A DNA stretch of 34,890 bases from Deltaproteobacteria bacterium (GTDB lineage: Bacteria; Desulfobacterota; Desulfuromonadia; Desulfuromonadales; BM103), in the NCBI GenBank assembly GCA_024636155.1, contig JAGXHM010000130.1, positions 1 to 34,890 of the forward strand, in the 5' to 3' direction. The notes under the pieces were generated by a model that was not told the origin of the DNA, ran no database searches, and was given only the letters and a program-made list of their open reading frames with translations. This document shows, one piece after another, positions 1 through 7,166 of the stretch; positions within the stretch are counted from its first letter, which is position 1; every line of letters begins with the position of its first letter. A program made the translations under genes and the position numbers.

Positions 1-419
1 CCGATCAGGGTGATGTCGCCATTCTCCACCCAGGGCAGCAGAGCGTCCTGCTGGGCTTTGTTGAATCGGTGAATCTCATCAATAAAGAGCAAGGTCCGTC
101 GGCCGTAGTAGCTTCTTTCCTGTTGTGCCTTGGCGACCACTTCGCGGATGTCCTTGACGCCTTGCAGCACAGCAGAAAAAGCGACAAAATTGCTGCGTGT
201 GGTTTGTGCGATGACTCGGGCCAGGGTGGTTTTCCCCGTACCCGGCGGGCCCCAGAAGATAGCTGATGTGAGTTGGTCTTGTTCAATCAGTCGACGCAGG
301 ATGCCGTCTTCACCAAGCAGGTGTTGTTGGCCGACCATCTCCTCGAGACGGTGCGGTCGCAGTCGCTCGGCCAGTGGTGCTGCTGCTTTATCAGATGTCG
401 CTGAGGAGAAAAGATTCAT
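1..419 (-). CDS. rarA: RarA/MgsA-type AAA+ recombination factor, N-terminal part (cut by window edge)
   Basis: This is the N-terminal ~139 residues of a replication-associated recombination ATPase; the rest lies left of the window. Reading leftward from the ATG at 419, the sequence gives a clamp-loader-like N-terminus ([20 protein letters not shown]), a Walker [10 protein letters not shown] and a Walker [21 protein letters not shown], then [10 protein letters not shown]. The [11 protein letters not shown] stretch is characteristic of RarA/MgsA rather than RuvB or DnaX. The family acts at stalled or damaged replication forks in the cytoplasm and interacts with SSB. The ribosome site before the ATG is weak (GGTAGAG). 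It is divergent from nadK. No frameshift is visible in the part present. Confidence 0.9.
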   Translation of the reverse strand, partial: MNLFSSATSDKAAAPLAERLRPHRLEEMVGQQHLLGEDGILRRLIEQDQLTSAIFWGPPGTGKTTLARVIAQTTRSNFVAFSAVLQGVKDIREVVAKAQQERSYYGRRTLLFIDEIHRFNKAQQDALLPWVENGDITLI

Positions 420-564
420 CTCTACCAAGGGGGTGTGAGGTTGATCCAGAAGAGTATCATAAAGGGGATGGTGAGGACAAGCTTGTGATGCCGTAAGTCA
501 TTGATAGCCATAGACTTTGGCGATCTGCTGTGATAAGGTCACCGCGATTTGGAGGAAGTATTTT

Positions 565-1419
565 ATGAAGCGTATCGGGATTTTCGCCAAACGTCATCAC
601 GAGGATGCTGTTCGCCTCGCTGAAGAGGTCGTTGCCTGGCTCGTCGAACGAGAGATAGAAGTCTTTGTTGATGAACCTTTGGCTAAAGACATGTCTGATA
701 TGCTTGGCTATTCGGGGCACACCATTCCGCCTCTGGTTGATATGGTCGTTGTGCTCGGTGGCGATGGAACCTTGCTTTCTGTTGCCCGTCTAATCGGTGA
801 CCTGGGCACCCCTATCCTTGGTGTTAACCTTGGCAGTCTCGGTTTCCTTACTGAAATAACCCGGTCTGAACTTTTTCCGATGCTTGAGCAGGTCGTCAAG
901 GGTGATTTTACAGTTTCTAAACGTATGCGCCTGTTGGCTGTCATTCATCGTAATGGAAAAGAAGTCGCGCGTTACCGAGTTCTCAACGACGTCGTCATCA
1001 ACAAGGGAGCCCTGGCCCGTATCATCGACATGGAAACCTGGGTCGATGATAACTACCTGACTACTTTCAAGGCGGATGGCCTGATTGTTTCGACGCCGAC
1101 GGGTTCCACTGGCTACAATCTGTCCGCCGGAGGGCCGATTGTCTATCCTGGGAATCACTGTCACGTTATCTCGCCGATCTGTTCGCATACGTTGACCAAT
1201 CGGCCAATTGTTGTCTCTGATGAAGCGAAGATCCGGATTGAAGTCAAATCCATGGATGAGGATGTCGTCTTCACCGCAGATGGCCAGGAGGGGATGCCTC
1301 TCCAGGGCGGTGATGTTGTTGAACTGCGTAAATCTAATCACTCTACACAGTTAATAAAAAGTCCAAGCAAAGACTATTTTCAGGTGTTGCGCACCAAGTT
1401 GCGTTGGGGGGAGAGATAA
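565..1419 (+). CDS. nadK: NAD kinase
   Basis: This cytoplasmic NAD kinase phosphorylates NAD to NADP with ATP or polyphosphate. The 284-aa product has the family hallmarks: GGDGT at residues 65–69, NLGSLGFLTE at 88–97, NDVVINKG at 141–148, and the glycine-rich DGLIVSTPTGSTGYNLSAGG at 171–190. The ATG at 565 is chosen over an in-frame ATG at 517 because it follows a strong GGAGGAAG ribosome site (551–558) and gives the usual MKRIGIFAKR start. Length is normal for the family. It is followed by a 208-nt gap before recN, so co-transcription with recN, common in related bacteria, is possible but not shown here. Confidence 0.96.
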   Translation: MKRIGIFAKRHHEDAVRLAEEVVAWLVEREIEVFVDEPLAKDMSDMLGYSGHTIPPLVDMVVVLGGDGTLLSVARLIGDLGTPILGVNLGSLGFLTEITRSELFPMLEQVVKGDFTVSKRMRLLAVIHRNGKEVARYRVLNDVVINKGALARIIDMETWVDDNYLTTFKADGLIVSTPTGSTGYNLSAGGPIVYPGNHCHVISPICSHTLTNRPIVVSDEAKIRIEVKSMDEDVVFTADGQEGMPLQGGDVVELRKSNHSTQLIKSPSKDYFQVLRTKLRWGER

Positions 1420-1590
1420 ATTCGAGACGAGTAACGGGGAAGGCGAAAATATTTACAGGCGCGGTTCTGTTTGAAAGCCCCTCTTATTGCTTGGATTTCA
1501 TTTTCTGTAGGTTGCGGTTTCATTCTGATTTAGGTTAGCGTTATAGAATGTTCGATTTGTCTCGAAATATTACCATGATTTTGACCCTGG

Positions 1591-1620
1591 CTCGTCACGC
1601 TTCACGCGTTACGCGTTACT
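1591..1620. repeat. Heptamer-type short repeat upstream of recN
   Basis: About four imperfect 7-bp units lie immediately before recN. On the minus strand they read as variants of CGTAACG (CGTAACG, CGTGAAG, CGTGACG). A related ACGAGTAACG word occurs near 1427, just after nadK. The remaining gap (1420–1590) shows no gene and no convincing terminator. Function is unknown. Confidence 0.5.
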
Positions 1621-1627
1621 AGACCTT

Positions 1628-3295
1628 ATGCTTCTCAATTTAACCATCACCAATTTTGCCATTATCGACCGTCTCGAAGTCCAGTTTGACGAGGGCTTCA
1701 ACGTGCTCACCGGAGAAACCGGTGCTGGCAAATCAATTATTCTTGATGCCTTCGGTTTGCTCTTGGGTGACCGGGCACGTCCCGATCTGGTGCGAGCCGG
1801 TGCTTCCGAGGCGACTGTCGAGGCCTTGTTTGATTTGTCTGGACAAGAGGAGATCCGTCAATCCTTTGCCGACTCTGGTTTTTCTGTTGACGAAGAACTT
1901 GTTTTAAGGCGGGTTGTCCAGAGCGGCGGTCGCAGCAGGGCTTATATTAATGGCGCTCTGGCAACCCTCTCTCAACTACAGCTCCTGACTGAGCGGCTGG
2001 TGACAGTCTGTGGTCAGCACGAGCATCAGTCTTTGCTGCAGAGAAACGAACATCTGGTTATTCTGGACCGATATGGCTCTCTCGATGAGCAGGTGAATGT
2101 ATATCGAGATTCATATCGCGCTATGCAGAGGGTGGCTCAGCAGCTTGAGCGCCTGAAAGATGCTGAACGTGACCGTCAGCAGCGGCTCGATTTTTTGCGT
2201 CATCAGTCTGATGAAATCGGTGCGGCGCAATTGTTGCCTGATGAGGAGGAAGCACTCCTGGCGGAGCGGCTTTTACTGCAGAATGCAGAGCGCTTGACGG
2301 CCATAACGCAAGGCGGATACGAAACACTCTATGATGGTAACGGTGCCGTTTGTGAAATTCTGGGTGGCTTGACATCAGACCTTCAGTCGGTTGCCGAAAT
2401 CGATAAAGAGTTGGCGTCTCTTGCCGAGATAGTGCAACGCAGCCTTTTTGACCTTGAAGATGTGTCCATGCAGTTACGTTCTTACCTCGGCCGCATCGCT
2501 TTTGAGCCCAATCGTCTTGAGACGATTGAGGAGAGGCTCACTGTCCTGACCCGTCTCAAACGTAAATATGCGTCAACTTTGGGTGAAGTTCTGAACTTGA
2601 AAGATGATTTTGATCGTGAAGTCGAAGAGCTGGAGACTGCCGGCGCAACGAGGGGAACCCTGTCTGACGAGCTTGTCTCTCTTGCTGATCAAGTCCGCCT
2701 GCTTGGTGCAGAGCTTTCTGCTGCCCGTCAGCAGGCTGCAAGTCAACTAGTGACAACTCTTGTCGATGAGCTAGGTGATCTGGCCATGACTGGAGCTTCT
2801 TTTGATGTTGCTTTCACGCCTTTGGCTCACCCTGGTACCGATGGTCTTGAGCGTATTGAATTTATGGTTAGTCTGAACCCGGGAGAACCTCTCATGCCTT
2901 TGGCTAAGGTTGCATCAGGCGGAGAACTCTCCCGACTGATGCTGGCTTTGAAGCGTCTTGCACCAGATGCCAATAGCGTTCCTACGGTTATTTTTGATGA
3001 AGTGGATGCCGGGATTGGTGGTGTGGCTGCGACCGCTGTCGGGCGTAAATTGCGGGCTGTGAGCCAGTCCTCGCAAATTCTCTGTGTCACGCATCTGCCA
3101 CAGGTTGCGGCTTTTGCCGATCATCATCATCGCGTCATAAAACGCGAAGTTGACGGTCGAACCTTGGCTGCAATGGAATGCCTCACTGGAGACGAGAGGG
3201 TACGGGAAATGGCGCGCATGCTTGGTGGGTCACAGGTGACTGATCAGGCTCTGCTGCATGCGAAAGAATTGATTTTGACTTCGACTTCTGTCTGA
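1628..3295 (+). CDS. recN: DNA repair protein RecN
   Basis: RecN is an SMC-like ATPase of double-strand-break repair that acts on DNA ends and sister chromatids together with RecA. The 555-aa product (normal length) begins LLNLTITNFAIIDRLEVQF and has Walker A GETGAGKS at 29–36. A central coiled-coil follows (about 150–375), then the ABC signature ASGGELSR at 429–436 and Walker B TVIFDEVDAGIGG at 453–465, with a conserved LCVTHLPQVAAFADHHHRV tail motif. The ATG at 1628 is kept because it gives the canonical N-terminus, although no good Shine-Dalgarno precedes it. The GNAT gene follows after 20 nt, suggesting a shared transcript. Confidence 0.97.
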   Translation: MLLNLTITNFAIIDRLEVQFDEGFNVLTGETGAGKSIILDAFGLLLGDRARPDLVRAGASEATVEALFDLSGQEEIRQSFADSGFSVDEELVLRRVVQSGGRSRAYINGALATLSQLQLLTERLVTVCGQHEHQSLLQRNEHLVILDRYGSLDEQVNVYRDSYRAMQRVAQQLERLKDAERDRQQRLDFLRHQSDEIGAAQLLPDEEEALLAERLLLQNAERLTAITQGGYETLYDGNGAVCEILGGLTSDLQSVAEIDKELASLAEIVQRSLFDLEDVSMQLRSYLGRIAFEPNRLETIEERLTVLTRLKRKYASTLGEVLNLKDDFDREVEELETAGATRGTLSDELVSLADQVRLLGAELSAARQQAASQLVTTLVDELGDLAMTGASFDVAFTPLAHPGTDGLERIEFMVSLNPGEPLMPLAKVASGGELSRLMLALKRLAPDANSVPTVIFDEVDAGIGGVAATAVGRKLRAVSQSSQILCVTHLPQVAAFADHHHRVIKREVDGRTLAAMECLTGDERVREMARMLGGSQVTDQALLHAKELILTSTSV

Positions 3296-3315
3296 AGTGT
3301 TTACCAGGAGCATTT

Positions 3316-3765
3316 ATGATTCGTAAGGCCATTCTTCAGGACGCCCGTCAAATTCACAAGTTACTGCTGATATACGCTAAAGATGGGCTGGTTTTGCCGA
3401 GATCGCTCATGGATATTTTTGAAGCGATTCGCGACTTTTATGTATTTGTTGATGAAGACCGAGTCGTTGGCGCTTCTGCTCTGAATATCTGCTGGGAAGA
3501 TCTTGCGGAAGTGCGTTCGCTGGTGGTGGATGAAAATAATGGTGGTCGCGGAATTGGCAGGCACCTGGTTGAAGCCTGTATCTCTGAAGCGCGACAACTT
3601 GGGATTGGCAGGGTTTTTGCTTTAACTTATCAGCAGCGTTTTTTTGAAAAACTGGGTTTCGAGGTTATTGAGAAATCAGAACTGCCTCAGAAAATATGGG
3701 GAGACTGTATCAAATGTGCGAAGTTTCCAGAATGCGACGAAATTGCACTCAGCCTTTCGCTTTGA
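3316..3765 (+). CDS. GNAT N-acetyltransferase, ArgA-like short form
   Basis: This 149-aa single-domain GNAT protein (MIRKAILQDARQIHKLL) has the acetyl-CoA loop NNGGRGIGRHLVEA (74–87), preceded by the β4 motif EVRSLVVDE (65–73). It ends in a conserved-looking KIWGDCIKCAKFPECDE region with three cysteines. The pattern resembles the short N-acetylglutamate synthases (ArgA type) of Geobacter-like bacteria, which would make N-acetylglutamate from acetyl-CoA and glutamate for arginine synthesis. A CAGGAG ribosome site precedes the ATG. It lies 20 nt after recN and probably shares its transcript. The substrate is inferred; another small acceptor cannot be excluded. argJ at 11583 could also supply acetylglutamate. 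Confidence 0.8.
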   Translation: MIRKAILQDARQIHKLLLIYAKDGLVLPRSLMDIFEAIRDFYVFVDEDRVVGASALNICWEDLAEVRSLVVDENNGGRGIGRHLVEACISEARQLGIGRVFALTYQQRFFEKLGFEVIEKSELPQKIWGDCIKCAKFPECDEIALSLSL

Positions 3766-3822
3766 TTTTAGTGTTTGATGCGCTGGTGCGGATTGTATAA
3801 ATACCGATTCGTTTATTTAACC

Positions 3823-3852
3823 TTGACAGCGTGCTTGCCATTCCTTTATTAA
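3823..3852 (+). promoter_or_regulatory. Putative sigma-70 promoter for the M23 peptidase gene
   Basis: TTGACA at 3823–3828 is a perfect -35 hexamer. TATTAA at 3847–3852 serves as -10 with an 18-nt spacer (or TTATTA at 3846 with 17). It lies about 50–75 nt before the TTG start of the downstream gene. Confidence 0.5.
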
Positions 3853-3899
3853 TAACCGTTGAAATCCAGTAAATATAAGGTTCTTGGAGGTTTCAAGTT

Positions 3900-4772
3900 T
3901 TGCCAGTAAAGCGTTTTACCATACTGATTATACCGGAAGGCTCCCATCAGGTGCGTCGTTTTGGTATCCGCAGCACAGTCGTTAAGGGCTTCTTGGCTGC
4001 GTCTGTCGTCCTGGCCCTGGGTCTTGCCGGATTGATTGCTGATTACGTAAGAACGAATCTTGATAGCAATGAACTGCAGCGTCTGCAAGTTGAAAACCTT
4101 TCACAGCGCGAGGAGTTGCATCTCCTGGTTGTTAAACTCGAAGACTTGCGCCAGGAAATGATGGTTTTGGCTCAGAATGATGCCAAAGTCCGTGTCATGG
4201 CAAAACTTTCGGCTCCCAAAGGTGACAGTATCGCTGGCGTTGGTGGCCCTGCTAGAGCAGATGATGTTGACCGGGACTTCAACGGGATTCAACAGCGTAT
4301 AGACGAAGTTCGTCGCCAGATTGATCTGCGCCGTGAGAGCCAGGAAGAAATCCAGGGCATTCTTAATGACCAGCGTTCATTACTTGCAGCCAAGCCATTG
4401 GGTTGGCCAGTTAAAGGATGGCTGACCTCTAATTTCGGTCTGCGTCGTGATCCGTTTAATGGTAGACGCAAGATGCATGAAGGGCTTGATGTTGCGGCAC
4501 GAACTGGAGCCCCGGTGATTGCTACAGCTGATGGCATTGTCAGTAGTGTCAAGACAGAGTCTGGTTACGGTAAGCTGGTAACGATTGACCACGGCTACGG
4601 CTATCGTACCCTTTATGGACACAATTCCAAATTTAACGTCAAGGTAGGACAACGCGTTAGACGTGGAGACCGCATCGCATCGGTAGGCAATACTGGCCGT
4701 TCAACGGGTTCTCACGTTCATTACGAGATTCGCCTCAACGGCGTTCCTGTCAATCCACACAAGTACCTCTAA
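3900..4772 (+). CDS. Membrane-anchored M23 (LytM) metallopeptidase
   Basis: This 290-aa cell-wall endopeptidase candidate faces the periplasm. After a short basic cytosolic N-terminus there is one membrane segment (about 29–49, FLAASVVLALGLAGLIADYV). A coiled-coil follows (about 55–100 and 125–155), then a C-terminal LytM domain (about 165–290). Zinc ligands of an active peptidase are present: H193 and D197 (HEGLD) and H272/H274 (SHVHYEI), so it looks catalytic rather than a degenerate activator. The start codon is TTG, placed by a good GGAGG site at 3886–3890, nine nt upstream. Known LytM proteins of this layout cut peptidoglycan cross-links or regulate division amidases. A terminator follows directly. 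Confidence 0.9.
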   Translation: MPVKRFTILIIPEGSHQVRRFGIRSTVVKGFLAASVVLALGLAGLIADYVRTNLDSNELQRLQVENLSQREELHLLVVKLEDLRQEMMVLAQNDAKVRVMAKLSAPKGDSIAGVGGPARADDVDRDFNGIQQRIDEVRRQIDLRRESQEEIQGILNDQRSLLAAKPLGWPVKGWLTSNFGLRRDPFNGRRKMHEGLDVAARTGAPVIATADGIVSSVKTESGYGKLVTIDHGYGYRTLYGHNSKFNVKVGQRVRRGDRIASVGNTGRSTGSHVHYEIRLNGVPVNPHKYL

Positions 4773-4796
4773 AAATAGATTCCATAAAAATCATTT

Positions 4797-4822
4797 AAGT
4801 CCGGCTTGGCCGGGCTTTTTTG
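4797..4822 (+). terminator. Rho-independent terminator after the M23 gene
   Basis: The stem CCGGC/GCCGG (4801–4805 with 4809–4813, TTG loop) is extended by AAG/CTT pairs and followed by a run of six T. Confidence 0.85.
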
Positions 4823-4939
4823 TGTCTGCAACCAATGTCCCGTCTGTCTGGATATCTCCCTGATTGAAAAATTGAGCATGCCTATTTGACTGCTCAACAA
4901 AGCTATCACATACCGTGAAGAATAAGTGTGTTAGGGTGC

Positions 4940-4967
4940 TTGACTAATTGTTTCTTTTCGATAGAAT
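4940..4967 (+). promoter_or_regulatory. Putative sigma-70 promoter for the VWA–OmpA gene
   Basis: TTGACT (4940–4945) and TAGAAT (4962–4967) are separated by 16 nt, in AT-rich DNA about 80 nt before the start codon. This would give the downstream gene its own transcript, bounded by terminators on both sides. Confidence 0.45.
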
Positions 4968-5046
4968 TGTTTTCTAATTATAGGTATTTCATGATCCAGT
5001 GAGGATCATAGTTCATCTTAAACTTAACATGAAAAGGAGTATTAAA

Positions 5047-6114
5047 ATGAAGAAGTTTTGCAGATTTTTATTGTCATTAACGGTTATTGTTCTGGCTCTG
5101 AATTTAACCATCCCTCTTGTGGCGTCAGCTGAAATGGTGAAAAAGGTAGATAACTTCATCGTTTTTATGGACCAGTCTGGCTCCATGGCACAGGCTAAAG
5201 CCCCAGCAGGGCATCAGAAGTTGGATCAGGCTATAGAAGCAGTCACCCTTCTGGACAAGGTAACTCCCGAACTGGGTTATAACAGCTCGGTTGCTCTTTT
5301 TGCCCCCTACAAAATGCTTAGCAATCCAGCTACGTATAAAAACGGTTCGCTCACTTCCGCTGCGACCGGTTTTACCCCTCCTTTCAATCATATGACACCG
5401 ATGGGCGATGGCTTGGCTGATATTGGTCCTGTAATTGGTCAACTTTCCGGGAAAACGGCTTTGATCCTGTACACCGATGGTGAGTCAAATAAAGGTGTTG
5501 ATCCGGTTGCTGAGGCCAAAGCGCTGTATGGCAAGTATGGCTCCAACCTCTGCATCCATGTTGTCAGTTATGCAGACGTGCCTGTTGGCCAGCAGACCGT
5601 AGACGGAATTCGTGCTCTTAACGGATGCAATGTTATTGTAGAGGGCAAATCCCTTGTCACGGATGCTGCTATGACTCAGTTCGCCAAGGATGTTCTTTAT
5701 GAAGAAAAACAGCCTGCTCCAGCGGTGGTGAAGCCAGCACCCAAGCCAACTCCAGCACCAGTACTCGTCGTTGTCGCCAAAGAGGTGATCACTTTCAATC
5801 TGCTGTTTGGTTTTGACAAATCGGCCATTACCGATGAAATGGTACCCGTCCTTGAGCAAGCCAAGAGGATTCTTGAAGAAGATTCTGGCGTCGATTTCGT
5901 GGTCTCCGGGCACACTGATTCGACCGGTCCTGAGGTTTACAATCAGGGACTCTCCGAGCGTCGTGCTGCTTCGGTGAAAAACTGGCTTGTCAGTAATGGT
6001 GTCTCTGCCAAACGCCTGCAGACTGTAGGTTATGGCGAGACCCGTTCAAAGTATGATAATAGCACCAGGGAAGGCCGTAAACTCAACCGGCGTGTGGAAC
6101 TTCAATCAAAGTAG
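5047..6114 (+). CDS. Exported VWA-domain protein with C-terminal OmpA peptidoglycan-binding domain
   Basis: This 355-aa protein has a Sec signal peptide (about 1–28, ending VASA). A von Willebrand A domain follows (about 33–215) with the metal-site motif DQSGS at 42–46 and TDGES at 143–147. A Pro/Ala linker (about 222–240) leads to an OmpA/MotB domain (247–355) with SGHTDSTG and LSERRA, the usual diaminopimelate-binding region. It is probably a periplasmic or outer-membrane protein that holds peptidoglycan while its VWA domain binds a partner. The start at 5047 (MKKFCRFL) is preferred over a GTG at 4999 because of the AAGGAG site at 5034–5039 and the signal peptide. It is monocistronic between terminators. 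Its partner is unknown. Confidence 0.88.
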   Translation: MKKFCRFLLSLTVIVLALNLTIPLVASAEMVKKVDNFIVFMDQSGSMAQAKAPAGHQKLDQAIEAVTLLDKVTPELGYNSSVALFAPYKMLSNPATYKNGSLTSAATGFTPPFNHMTPMGDGLADIGPVIGQLSGKTALILYTDGESNKGVDPVAEAKALYGKYGSNLCIHVVSYADVPVGQQTVDGIRALNGCNVIVEGKSLVTDAAMTQFAKDVLYEEKQPAPAVVKPAPKPTPAPVLVVVAKEVITFNLLFGFDKSAITDEMVPVLEQAKRILEEDSGVDFVVSGHTDSTGPEVYNQGLSERRAASVKNWLVSNGVSAKRLQTVGYGETRSKYDNSTREGRKLNRRVELQSK

Positions 6115-6144
6115 TCTGCTCTGTATCTGATTGAGAAGTATGTT

Positions 6145-6184
6145 AAACTTGGCCAGGTGCTTTCGCGCACCTGGCCAAGTTTTT
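6145..6184 (+). terminator. Strong rho-independent terminator after VWA–OmpA gene
   Basis: A perfect 16-bp stem (6145–6160 with 6167–6182) closes a 6-nt loop and runs into T residues. It is one of the strongest hairpins in the window. Confidence 0.93.
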
Positions 6185-6240
6185 GACATTGACCTATTCA
6201 TCTGACAGAATAAAATAAACAAGTAGCTTGGATTTGAACG

Positions 6241-6269
6241 GATCATTTGACGCAGAATGTCACATGATC
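6241..6269. promoter_or_regulatory. 11-bp-arm dyad, candidate operator upstream of the unknown secreted-protein gene
   Basis: GATCATTTGAC (6241–6251) and GTCACATGATC (6259–6269) are inverted with one mismatch around a 7-nt centre. It lies in the 306-nt gap 6115–6420, which otherwise holds only the preceding terminator. No T-run follows, so an operator or RNA structure is more likely than a terminator. No convincing -35/-10 pair was found in the gap. Confidence 0.4.
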
Positions 6270-6420
6270 GTCTGAAAAGGCCTCTTGCTCGCATATGGAA
6301 TAAGTATGGATTACCTTTTCTTCGCTGTGAAATCGCGAAGTTAAACTCGTGTAGTTATTTTTTGGTATGGTCATTGCTTTACTAAGTGATCAGACAAAAG
6401 AGTTCTGCAGGAGGAGCCTT

Positions 6421-6909
6421 ATGAATATTATCTTCAGAGTCGCTGTTGTTACGGTCACCATTCTCACCTTTGCTCTTCCTGTCATGGCTGGAGGAACGAC
6501 TCCGATTCAGCTTAGTTTTGCGAACATTGACCCGGCGGATGTTAAAGGCAAGTCCCTCGAAACGCAGACTCTGGAACTTAAGCGTCTCGATTTTGAACTC
6601 TTTGCCAAGTCGAAAGTACAACAGTTGAATCGTAATCACAGATTCTCTCGTCCACGAATGGAAATTACTAAAAAATCAGATGGTACGTTCCTGGCCCGTT
6701 ATTATCAAATTGACGATTCCACAATGAGCGTCAATGTCCGTCGTTCACAATCGGGTTCGATTCCTTACGTTGGTATCCTCTCCTATAAAGAACAGGTCTT
6801 TGAATCTAACGCCAGCACTCGCGATCAATTAAGCAAAGGTGTCTTTGCGGTTGTGAAAGTTATTCCGAATAGACATATTTTCAGTTACCAGAAAGGCGTT
6901 TGGAAATAA
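6421..6909 (+). CDS. Small secreted protein of unknown family
   Basis: This 162-aa product is not recognised. It has a clear signal peptide (MNIIFRVAVVTVTILTFALP, likely cleaved after VMA at residue 23), so it is probably periplasmic. The mature part is basic and polar, without cysteines or further membrane segments. It includes a Lys/Arg-rich helix-like region (about 45–80) and a β-rich second half (MEITKKSDGTFLARYYQID, YVGILSYKEQVF). The ATG at 6421 is chosen over an in-frame ATG at 6367 because AGGAGGAG (6409–6416) sits right before it and the signal peptide starts there. It is isolated between a terminator upstream and a hairpin downstream. Function is unknown. Confidence 0.75.
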   Translation: MNIIFRVAVVTVTILTFALPVMAGGTTPIQLSFANIDPADVKGKSLETQTLELKRLDFELFAKSKVQQLNRNHRFSRPRMEITKKSDGTFLARYYQIDDSTMSVNVRRSQSGSIPYVGILSYKEQVFESNASTRDQLSKGVFAVVKVIPNRHIFSYQKGVWK

Positions 6910-6950
6910 GAAGAAGCATCGCCGCATTTCATCTGCCAAACTATAAATTC

Positions 6951-6995
6951 TAAACGTCAAATCCCCGCTGATTACATCCGTGGATTTGACGTTTA
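6951..6995. terminator. Perfect 14-bp hairpin after the unknown secreted-protein gene
   Basis: TAAACGTCAAATCC (6951–6964) pairs fully with GGATTTGACGTTTA (6982–6995) around a 17-nt loop. The following T-stretch is interrupted (TTTATTCTT), so it may be a weak terminator or a processing/stability hairpin. Confidence 0.6.
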
Positions 6996-7058
6996 TTCTT
7001 ATGTACGTCCAGGGTAAATTAACTGCCTTCGATCTCTTCCAGGAAGACTCATTTAGCC

Positions 7059-7088
7059 TTGTGAGTGTTCACTCTGCTGTGCTAAAAT
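7059..7088 (+). promoter_or_regulatory. Putative sigma-70 promoter for secA
   Basis: TTGTGA (7059–7064) and TAAAAT (7083–7088) lie 18 nt apart, about 80 nt before the secA start. A small dyad GTGAGTGTTCAC overlaps the -35 region. Confidence 0.4.
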
Positions 7089-7166
7089 TCACGATTCTGT
7101 CTGGACTGACAGGCAGAACTTTTCTCATAATTATCATCGGTATTCATACCGGCTACGGAGTTGTGC

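Noticed and set aside
790-1341. A 183-codon open frame antisense to nadK
   Set aside because: The plus strand encodes an unmistakable NAD kinase; the antisense product has no motif.
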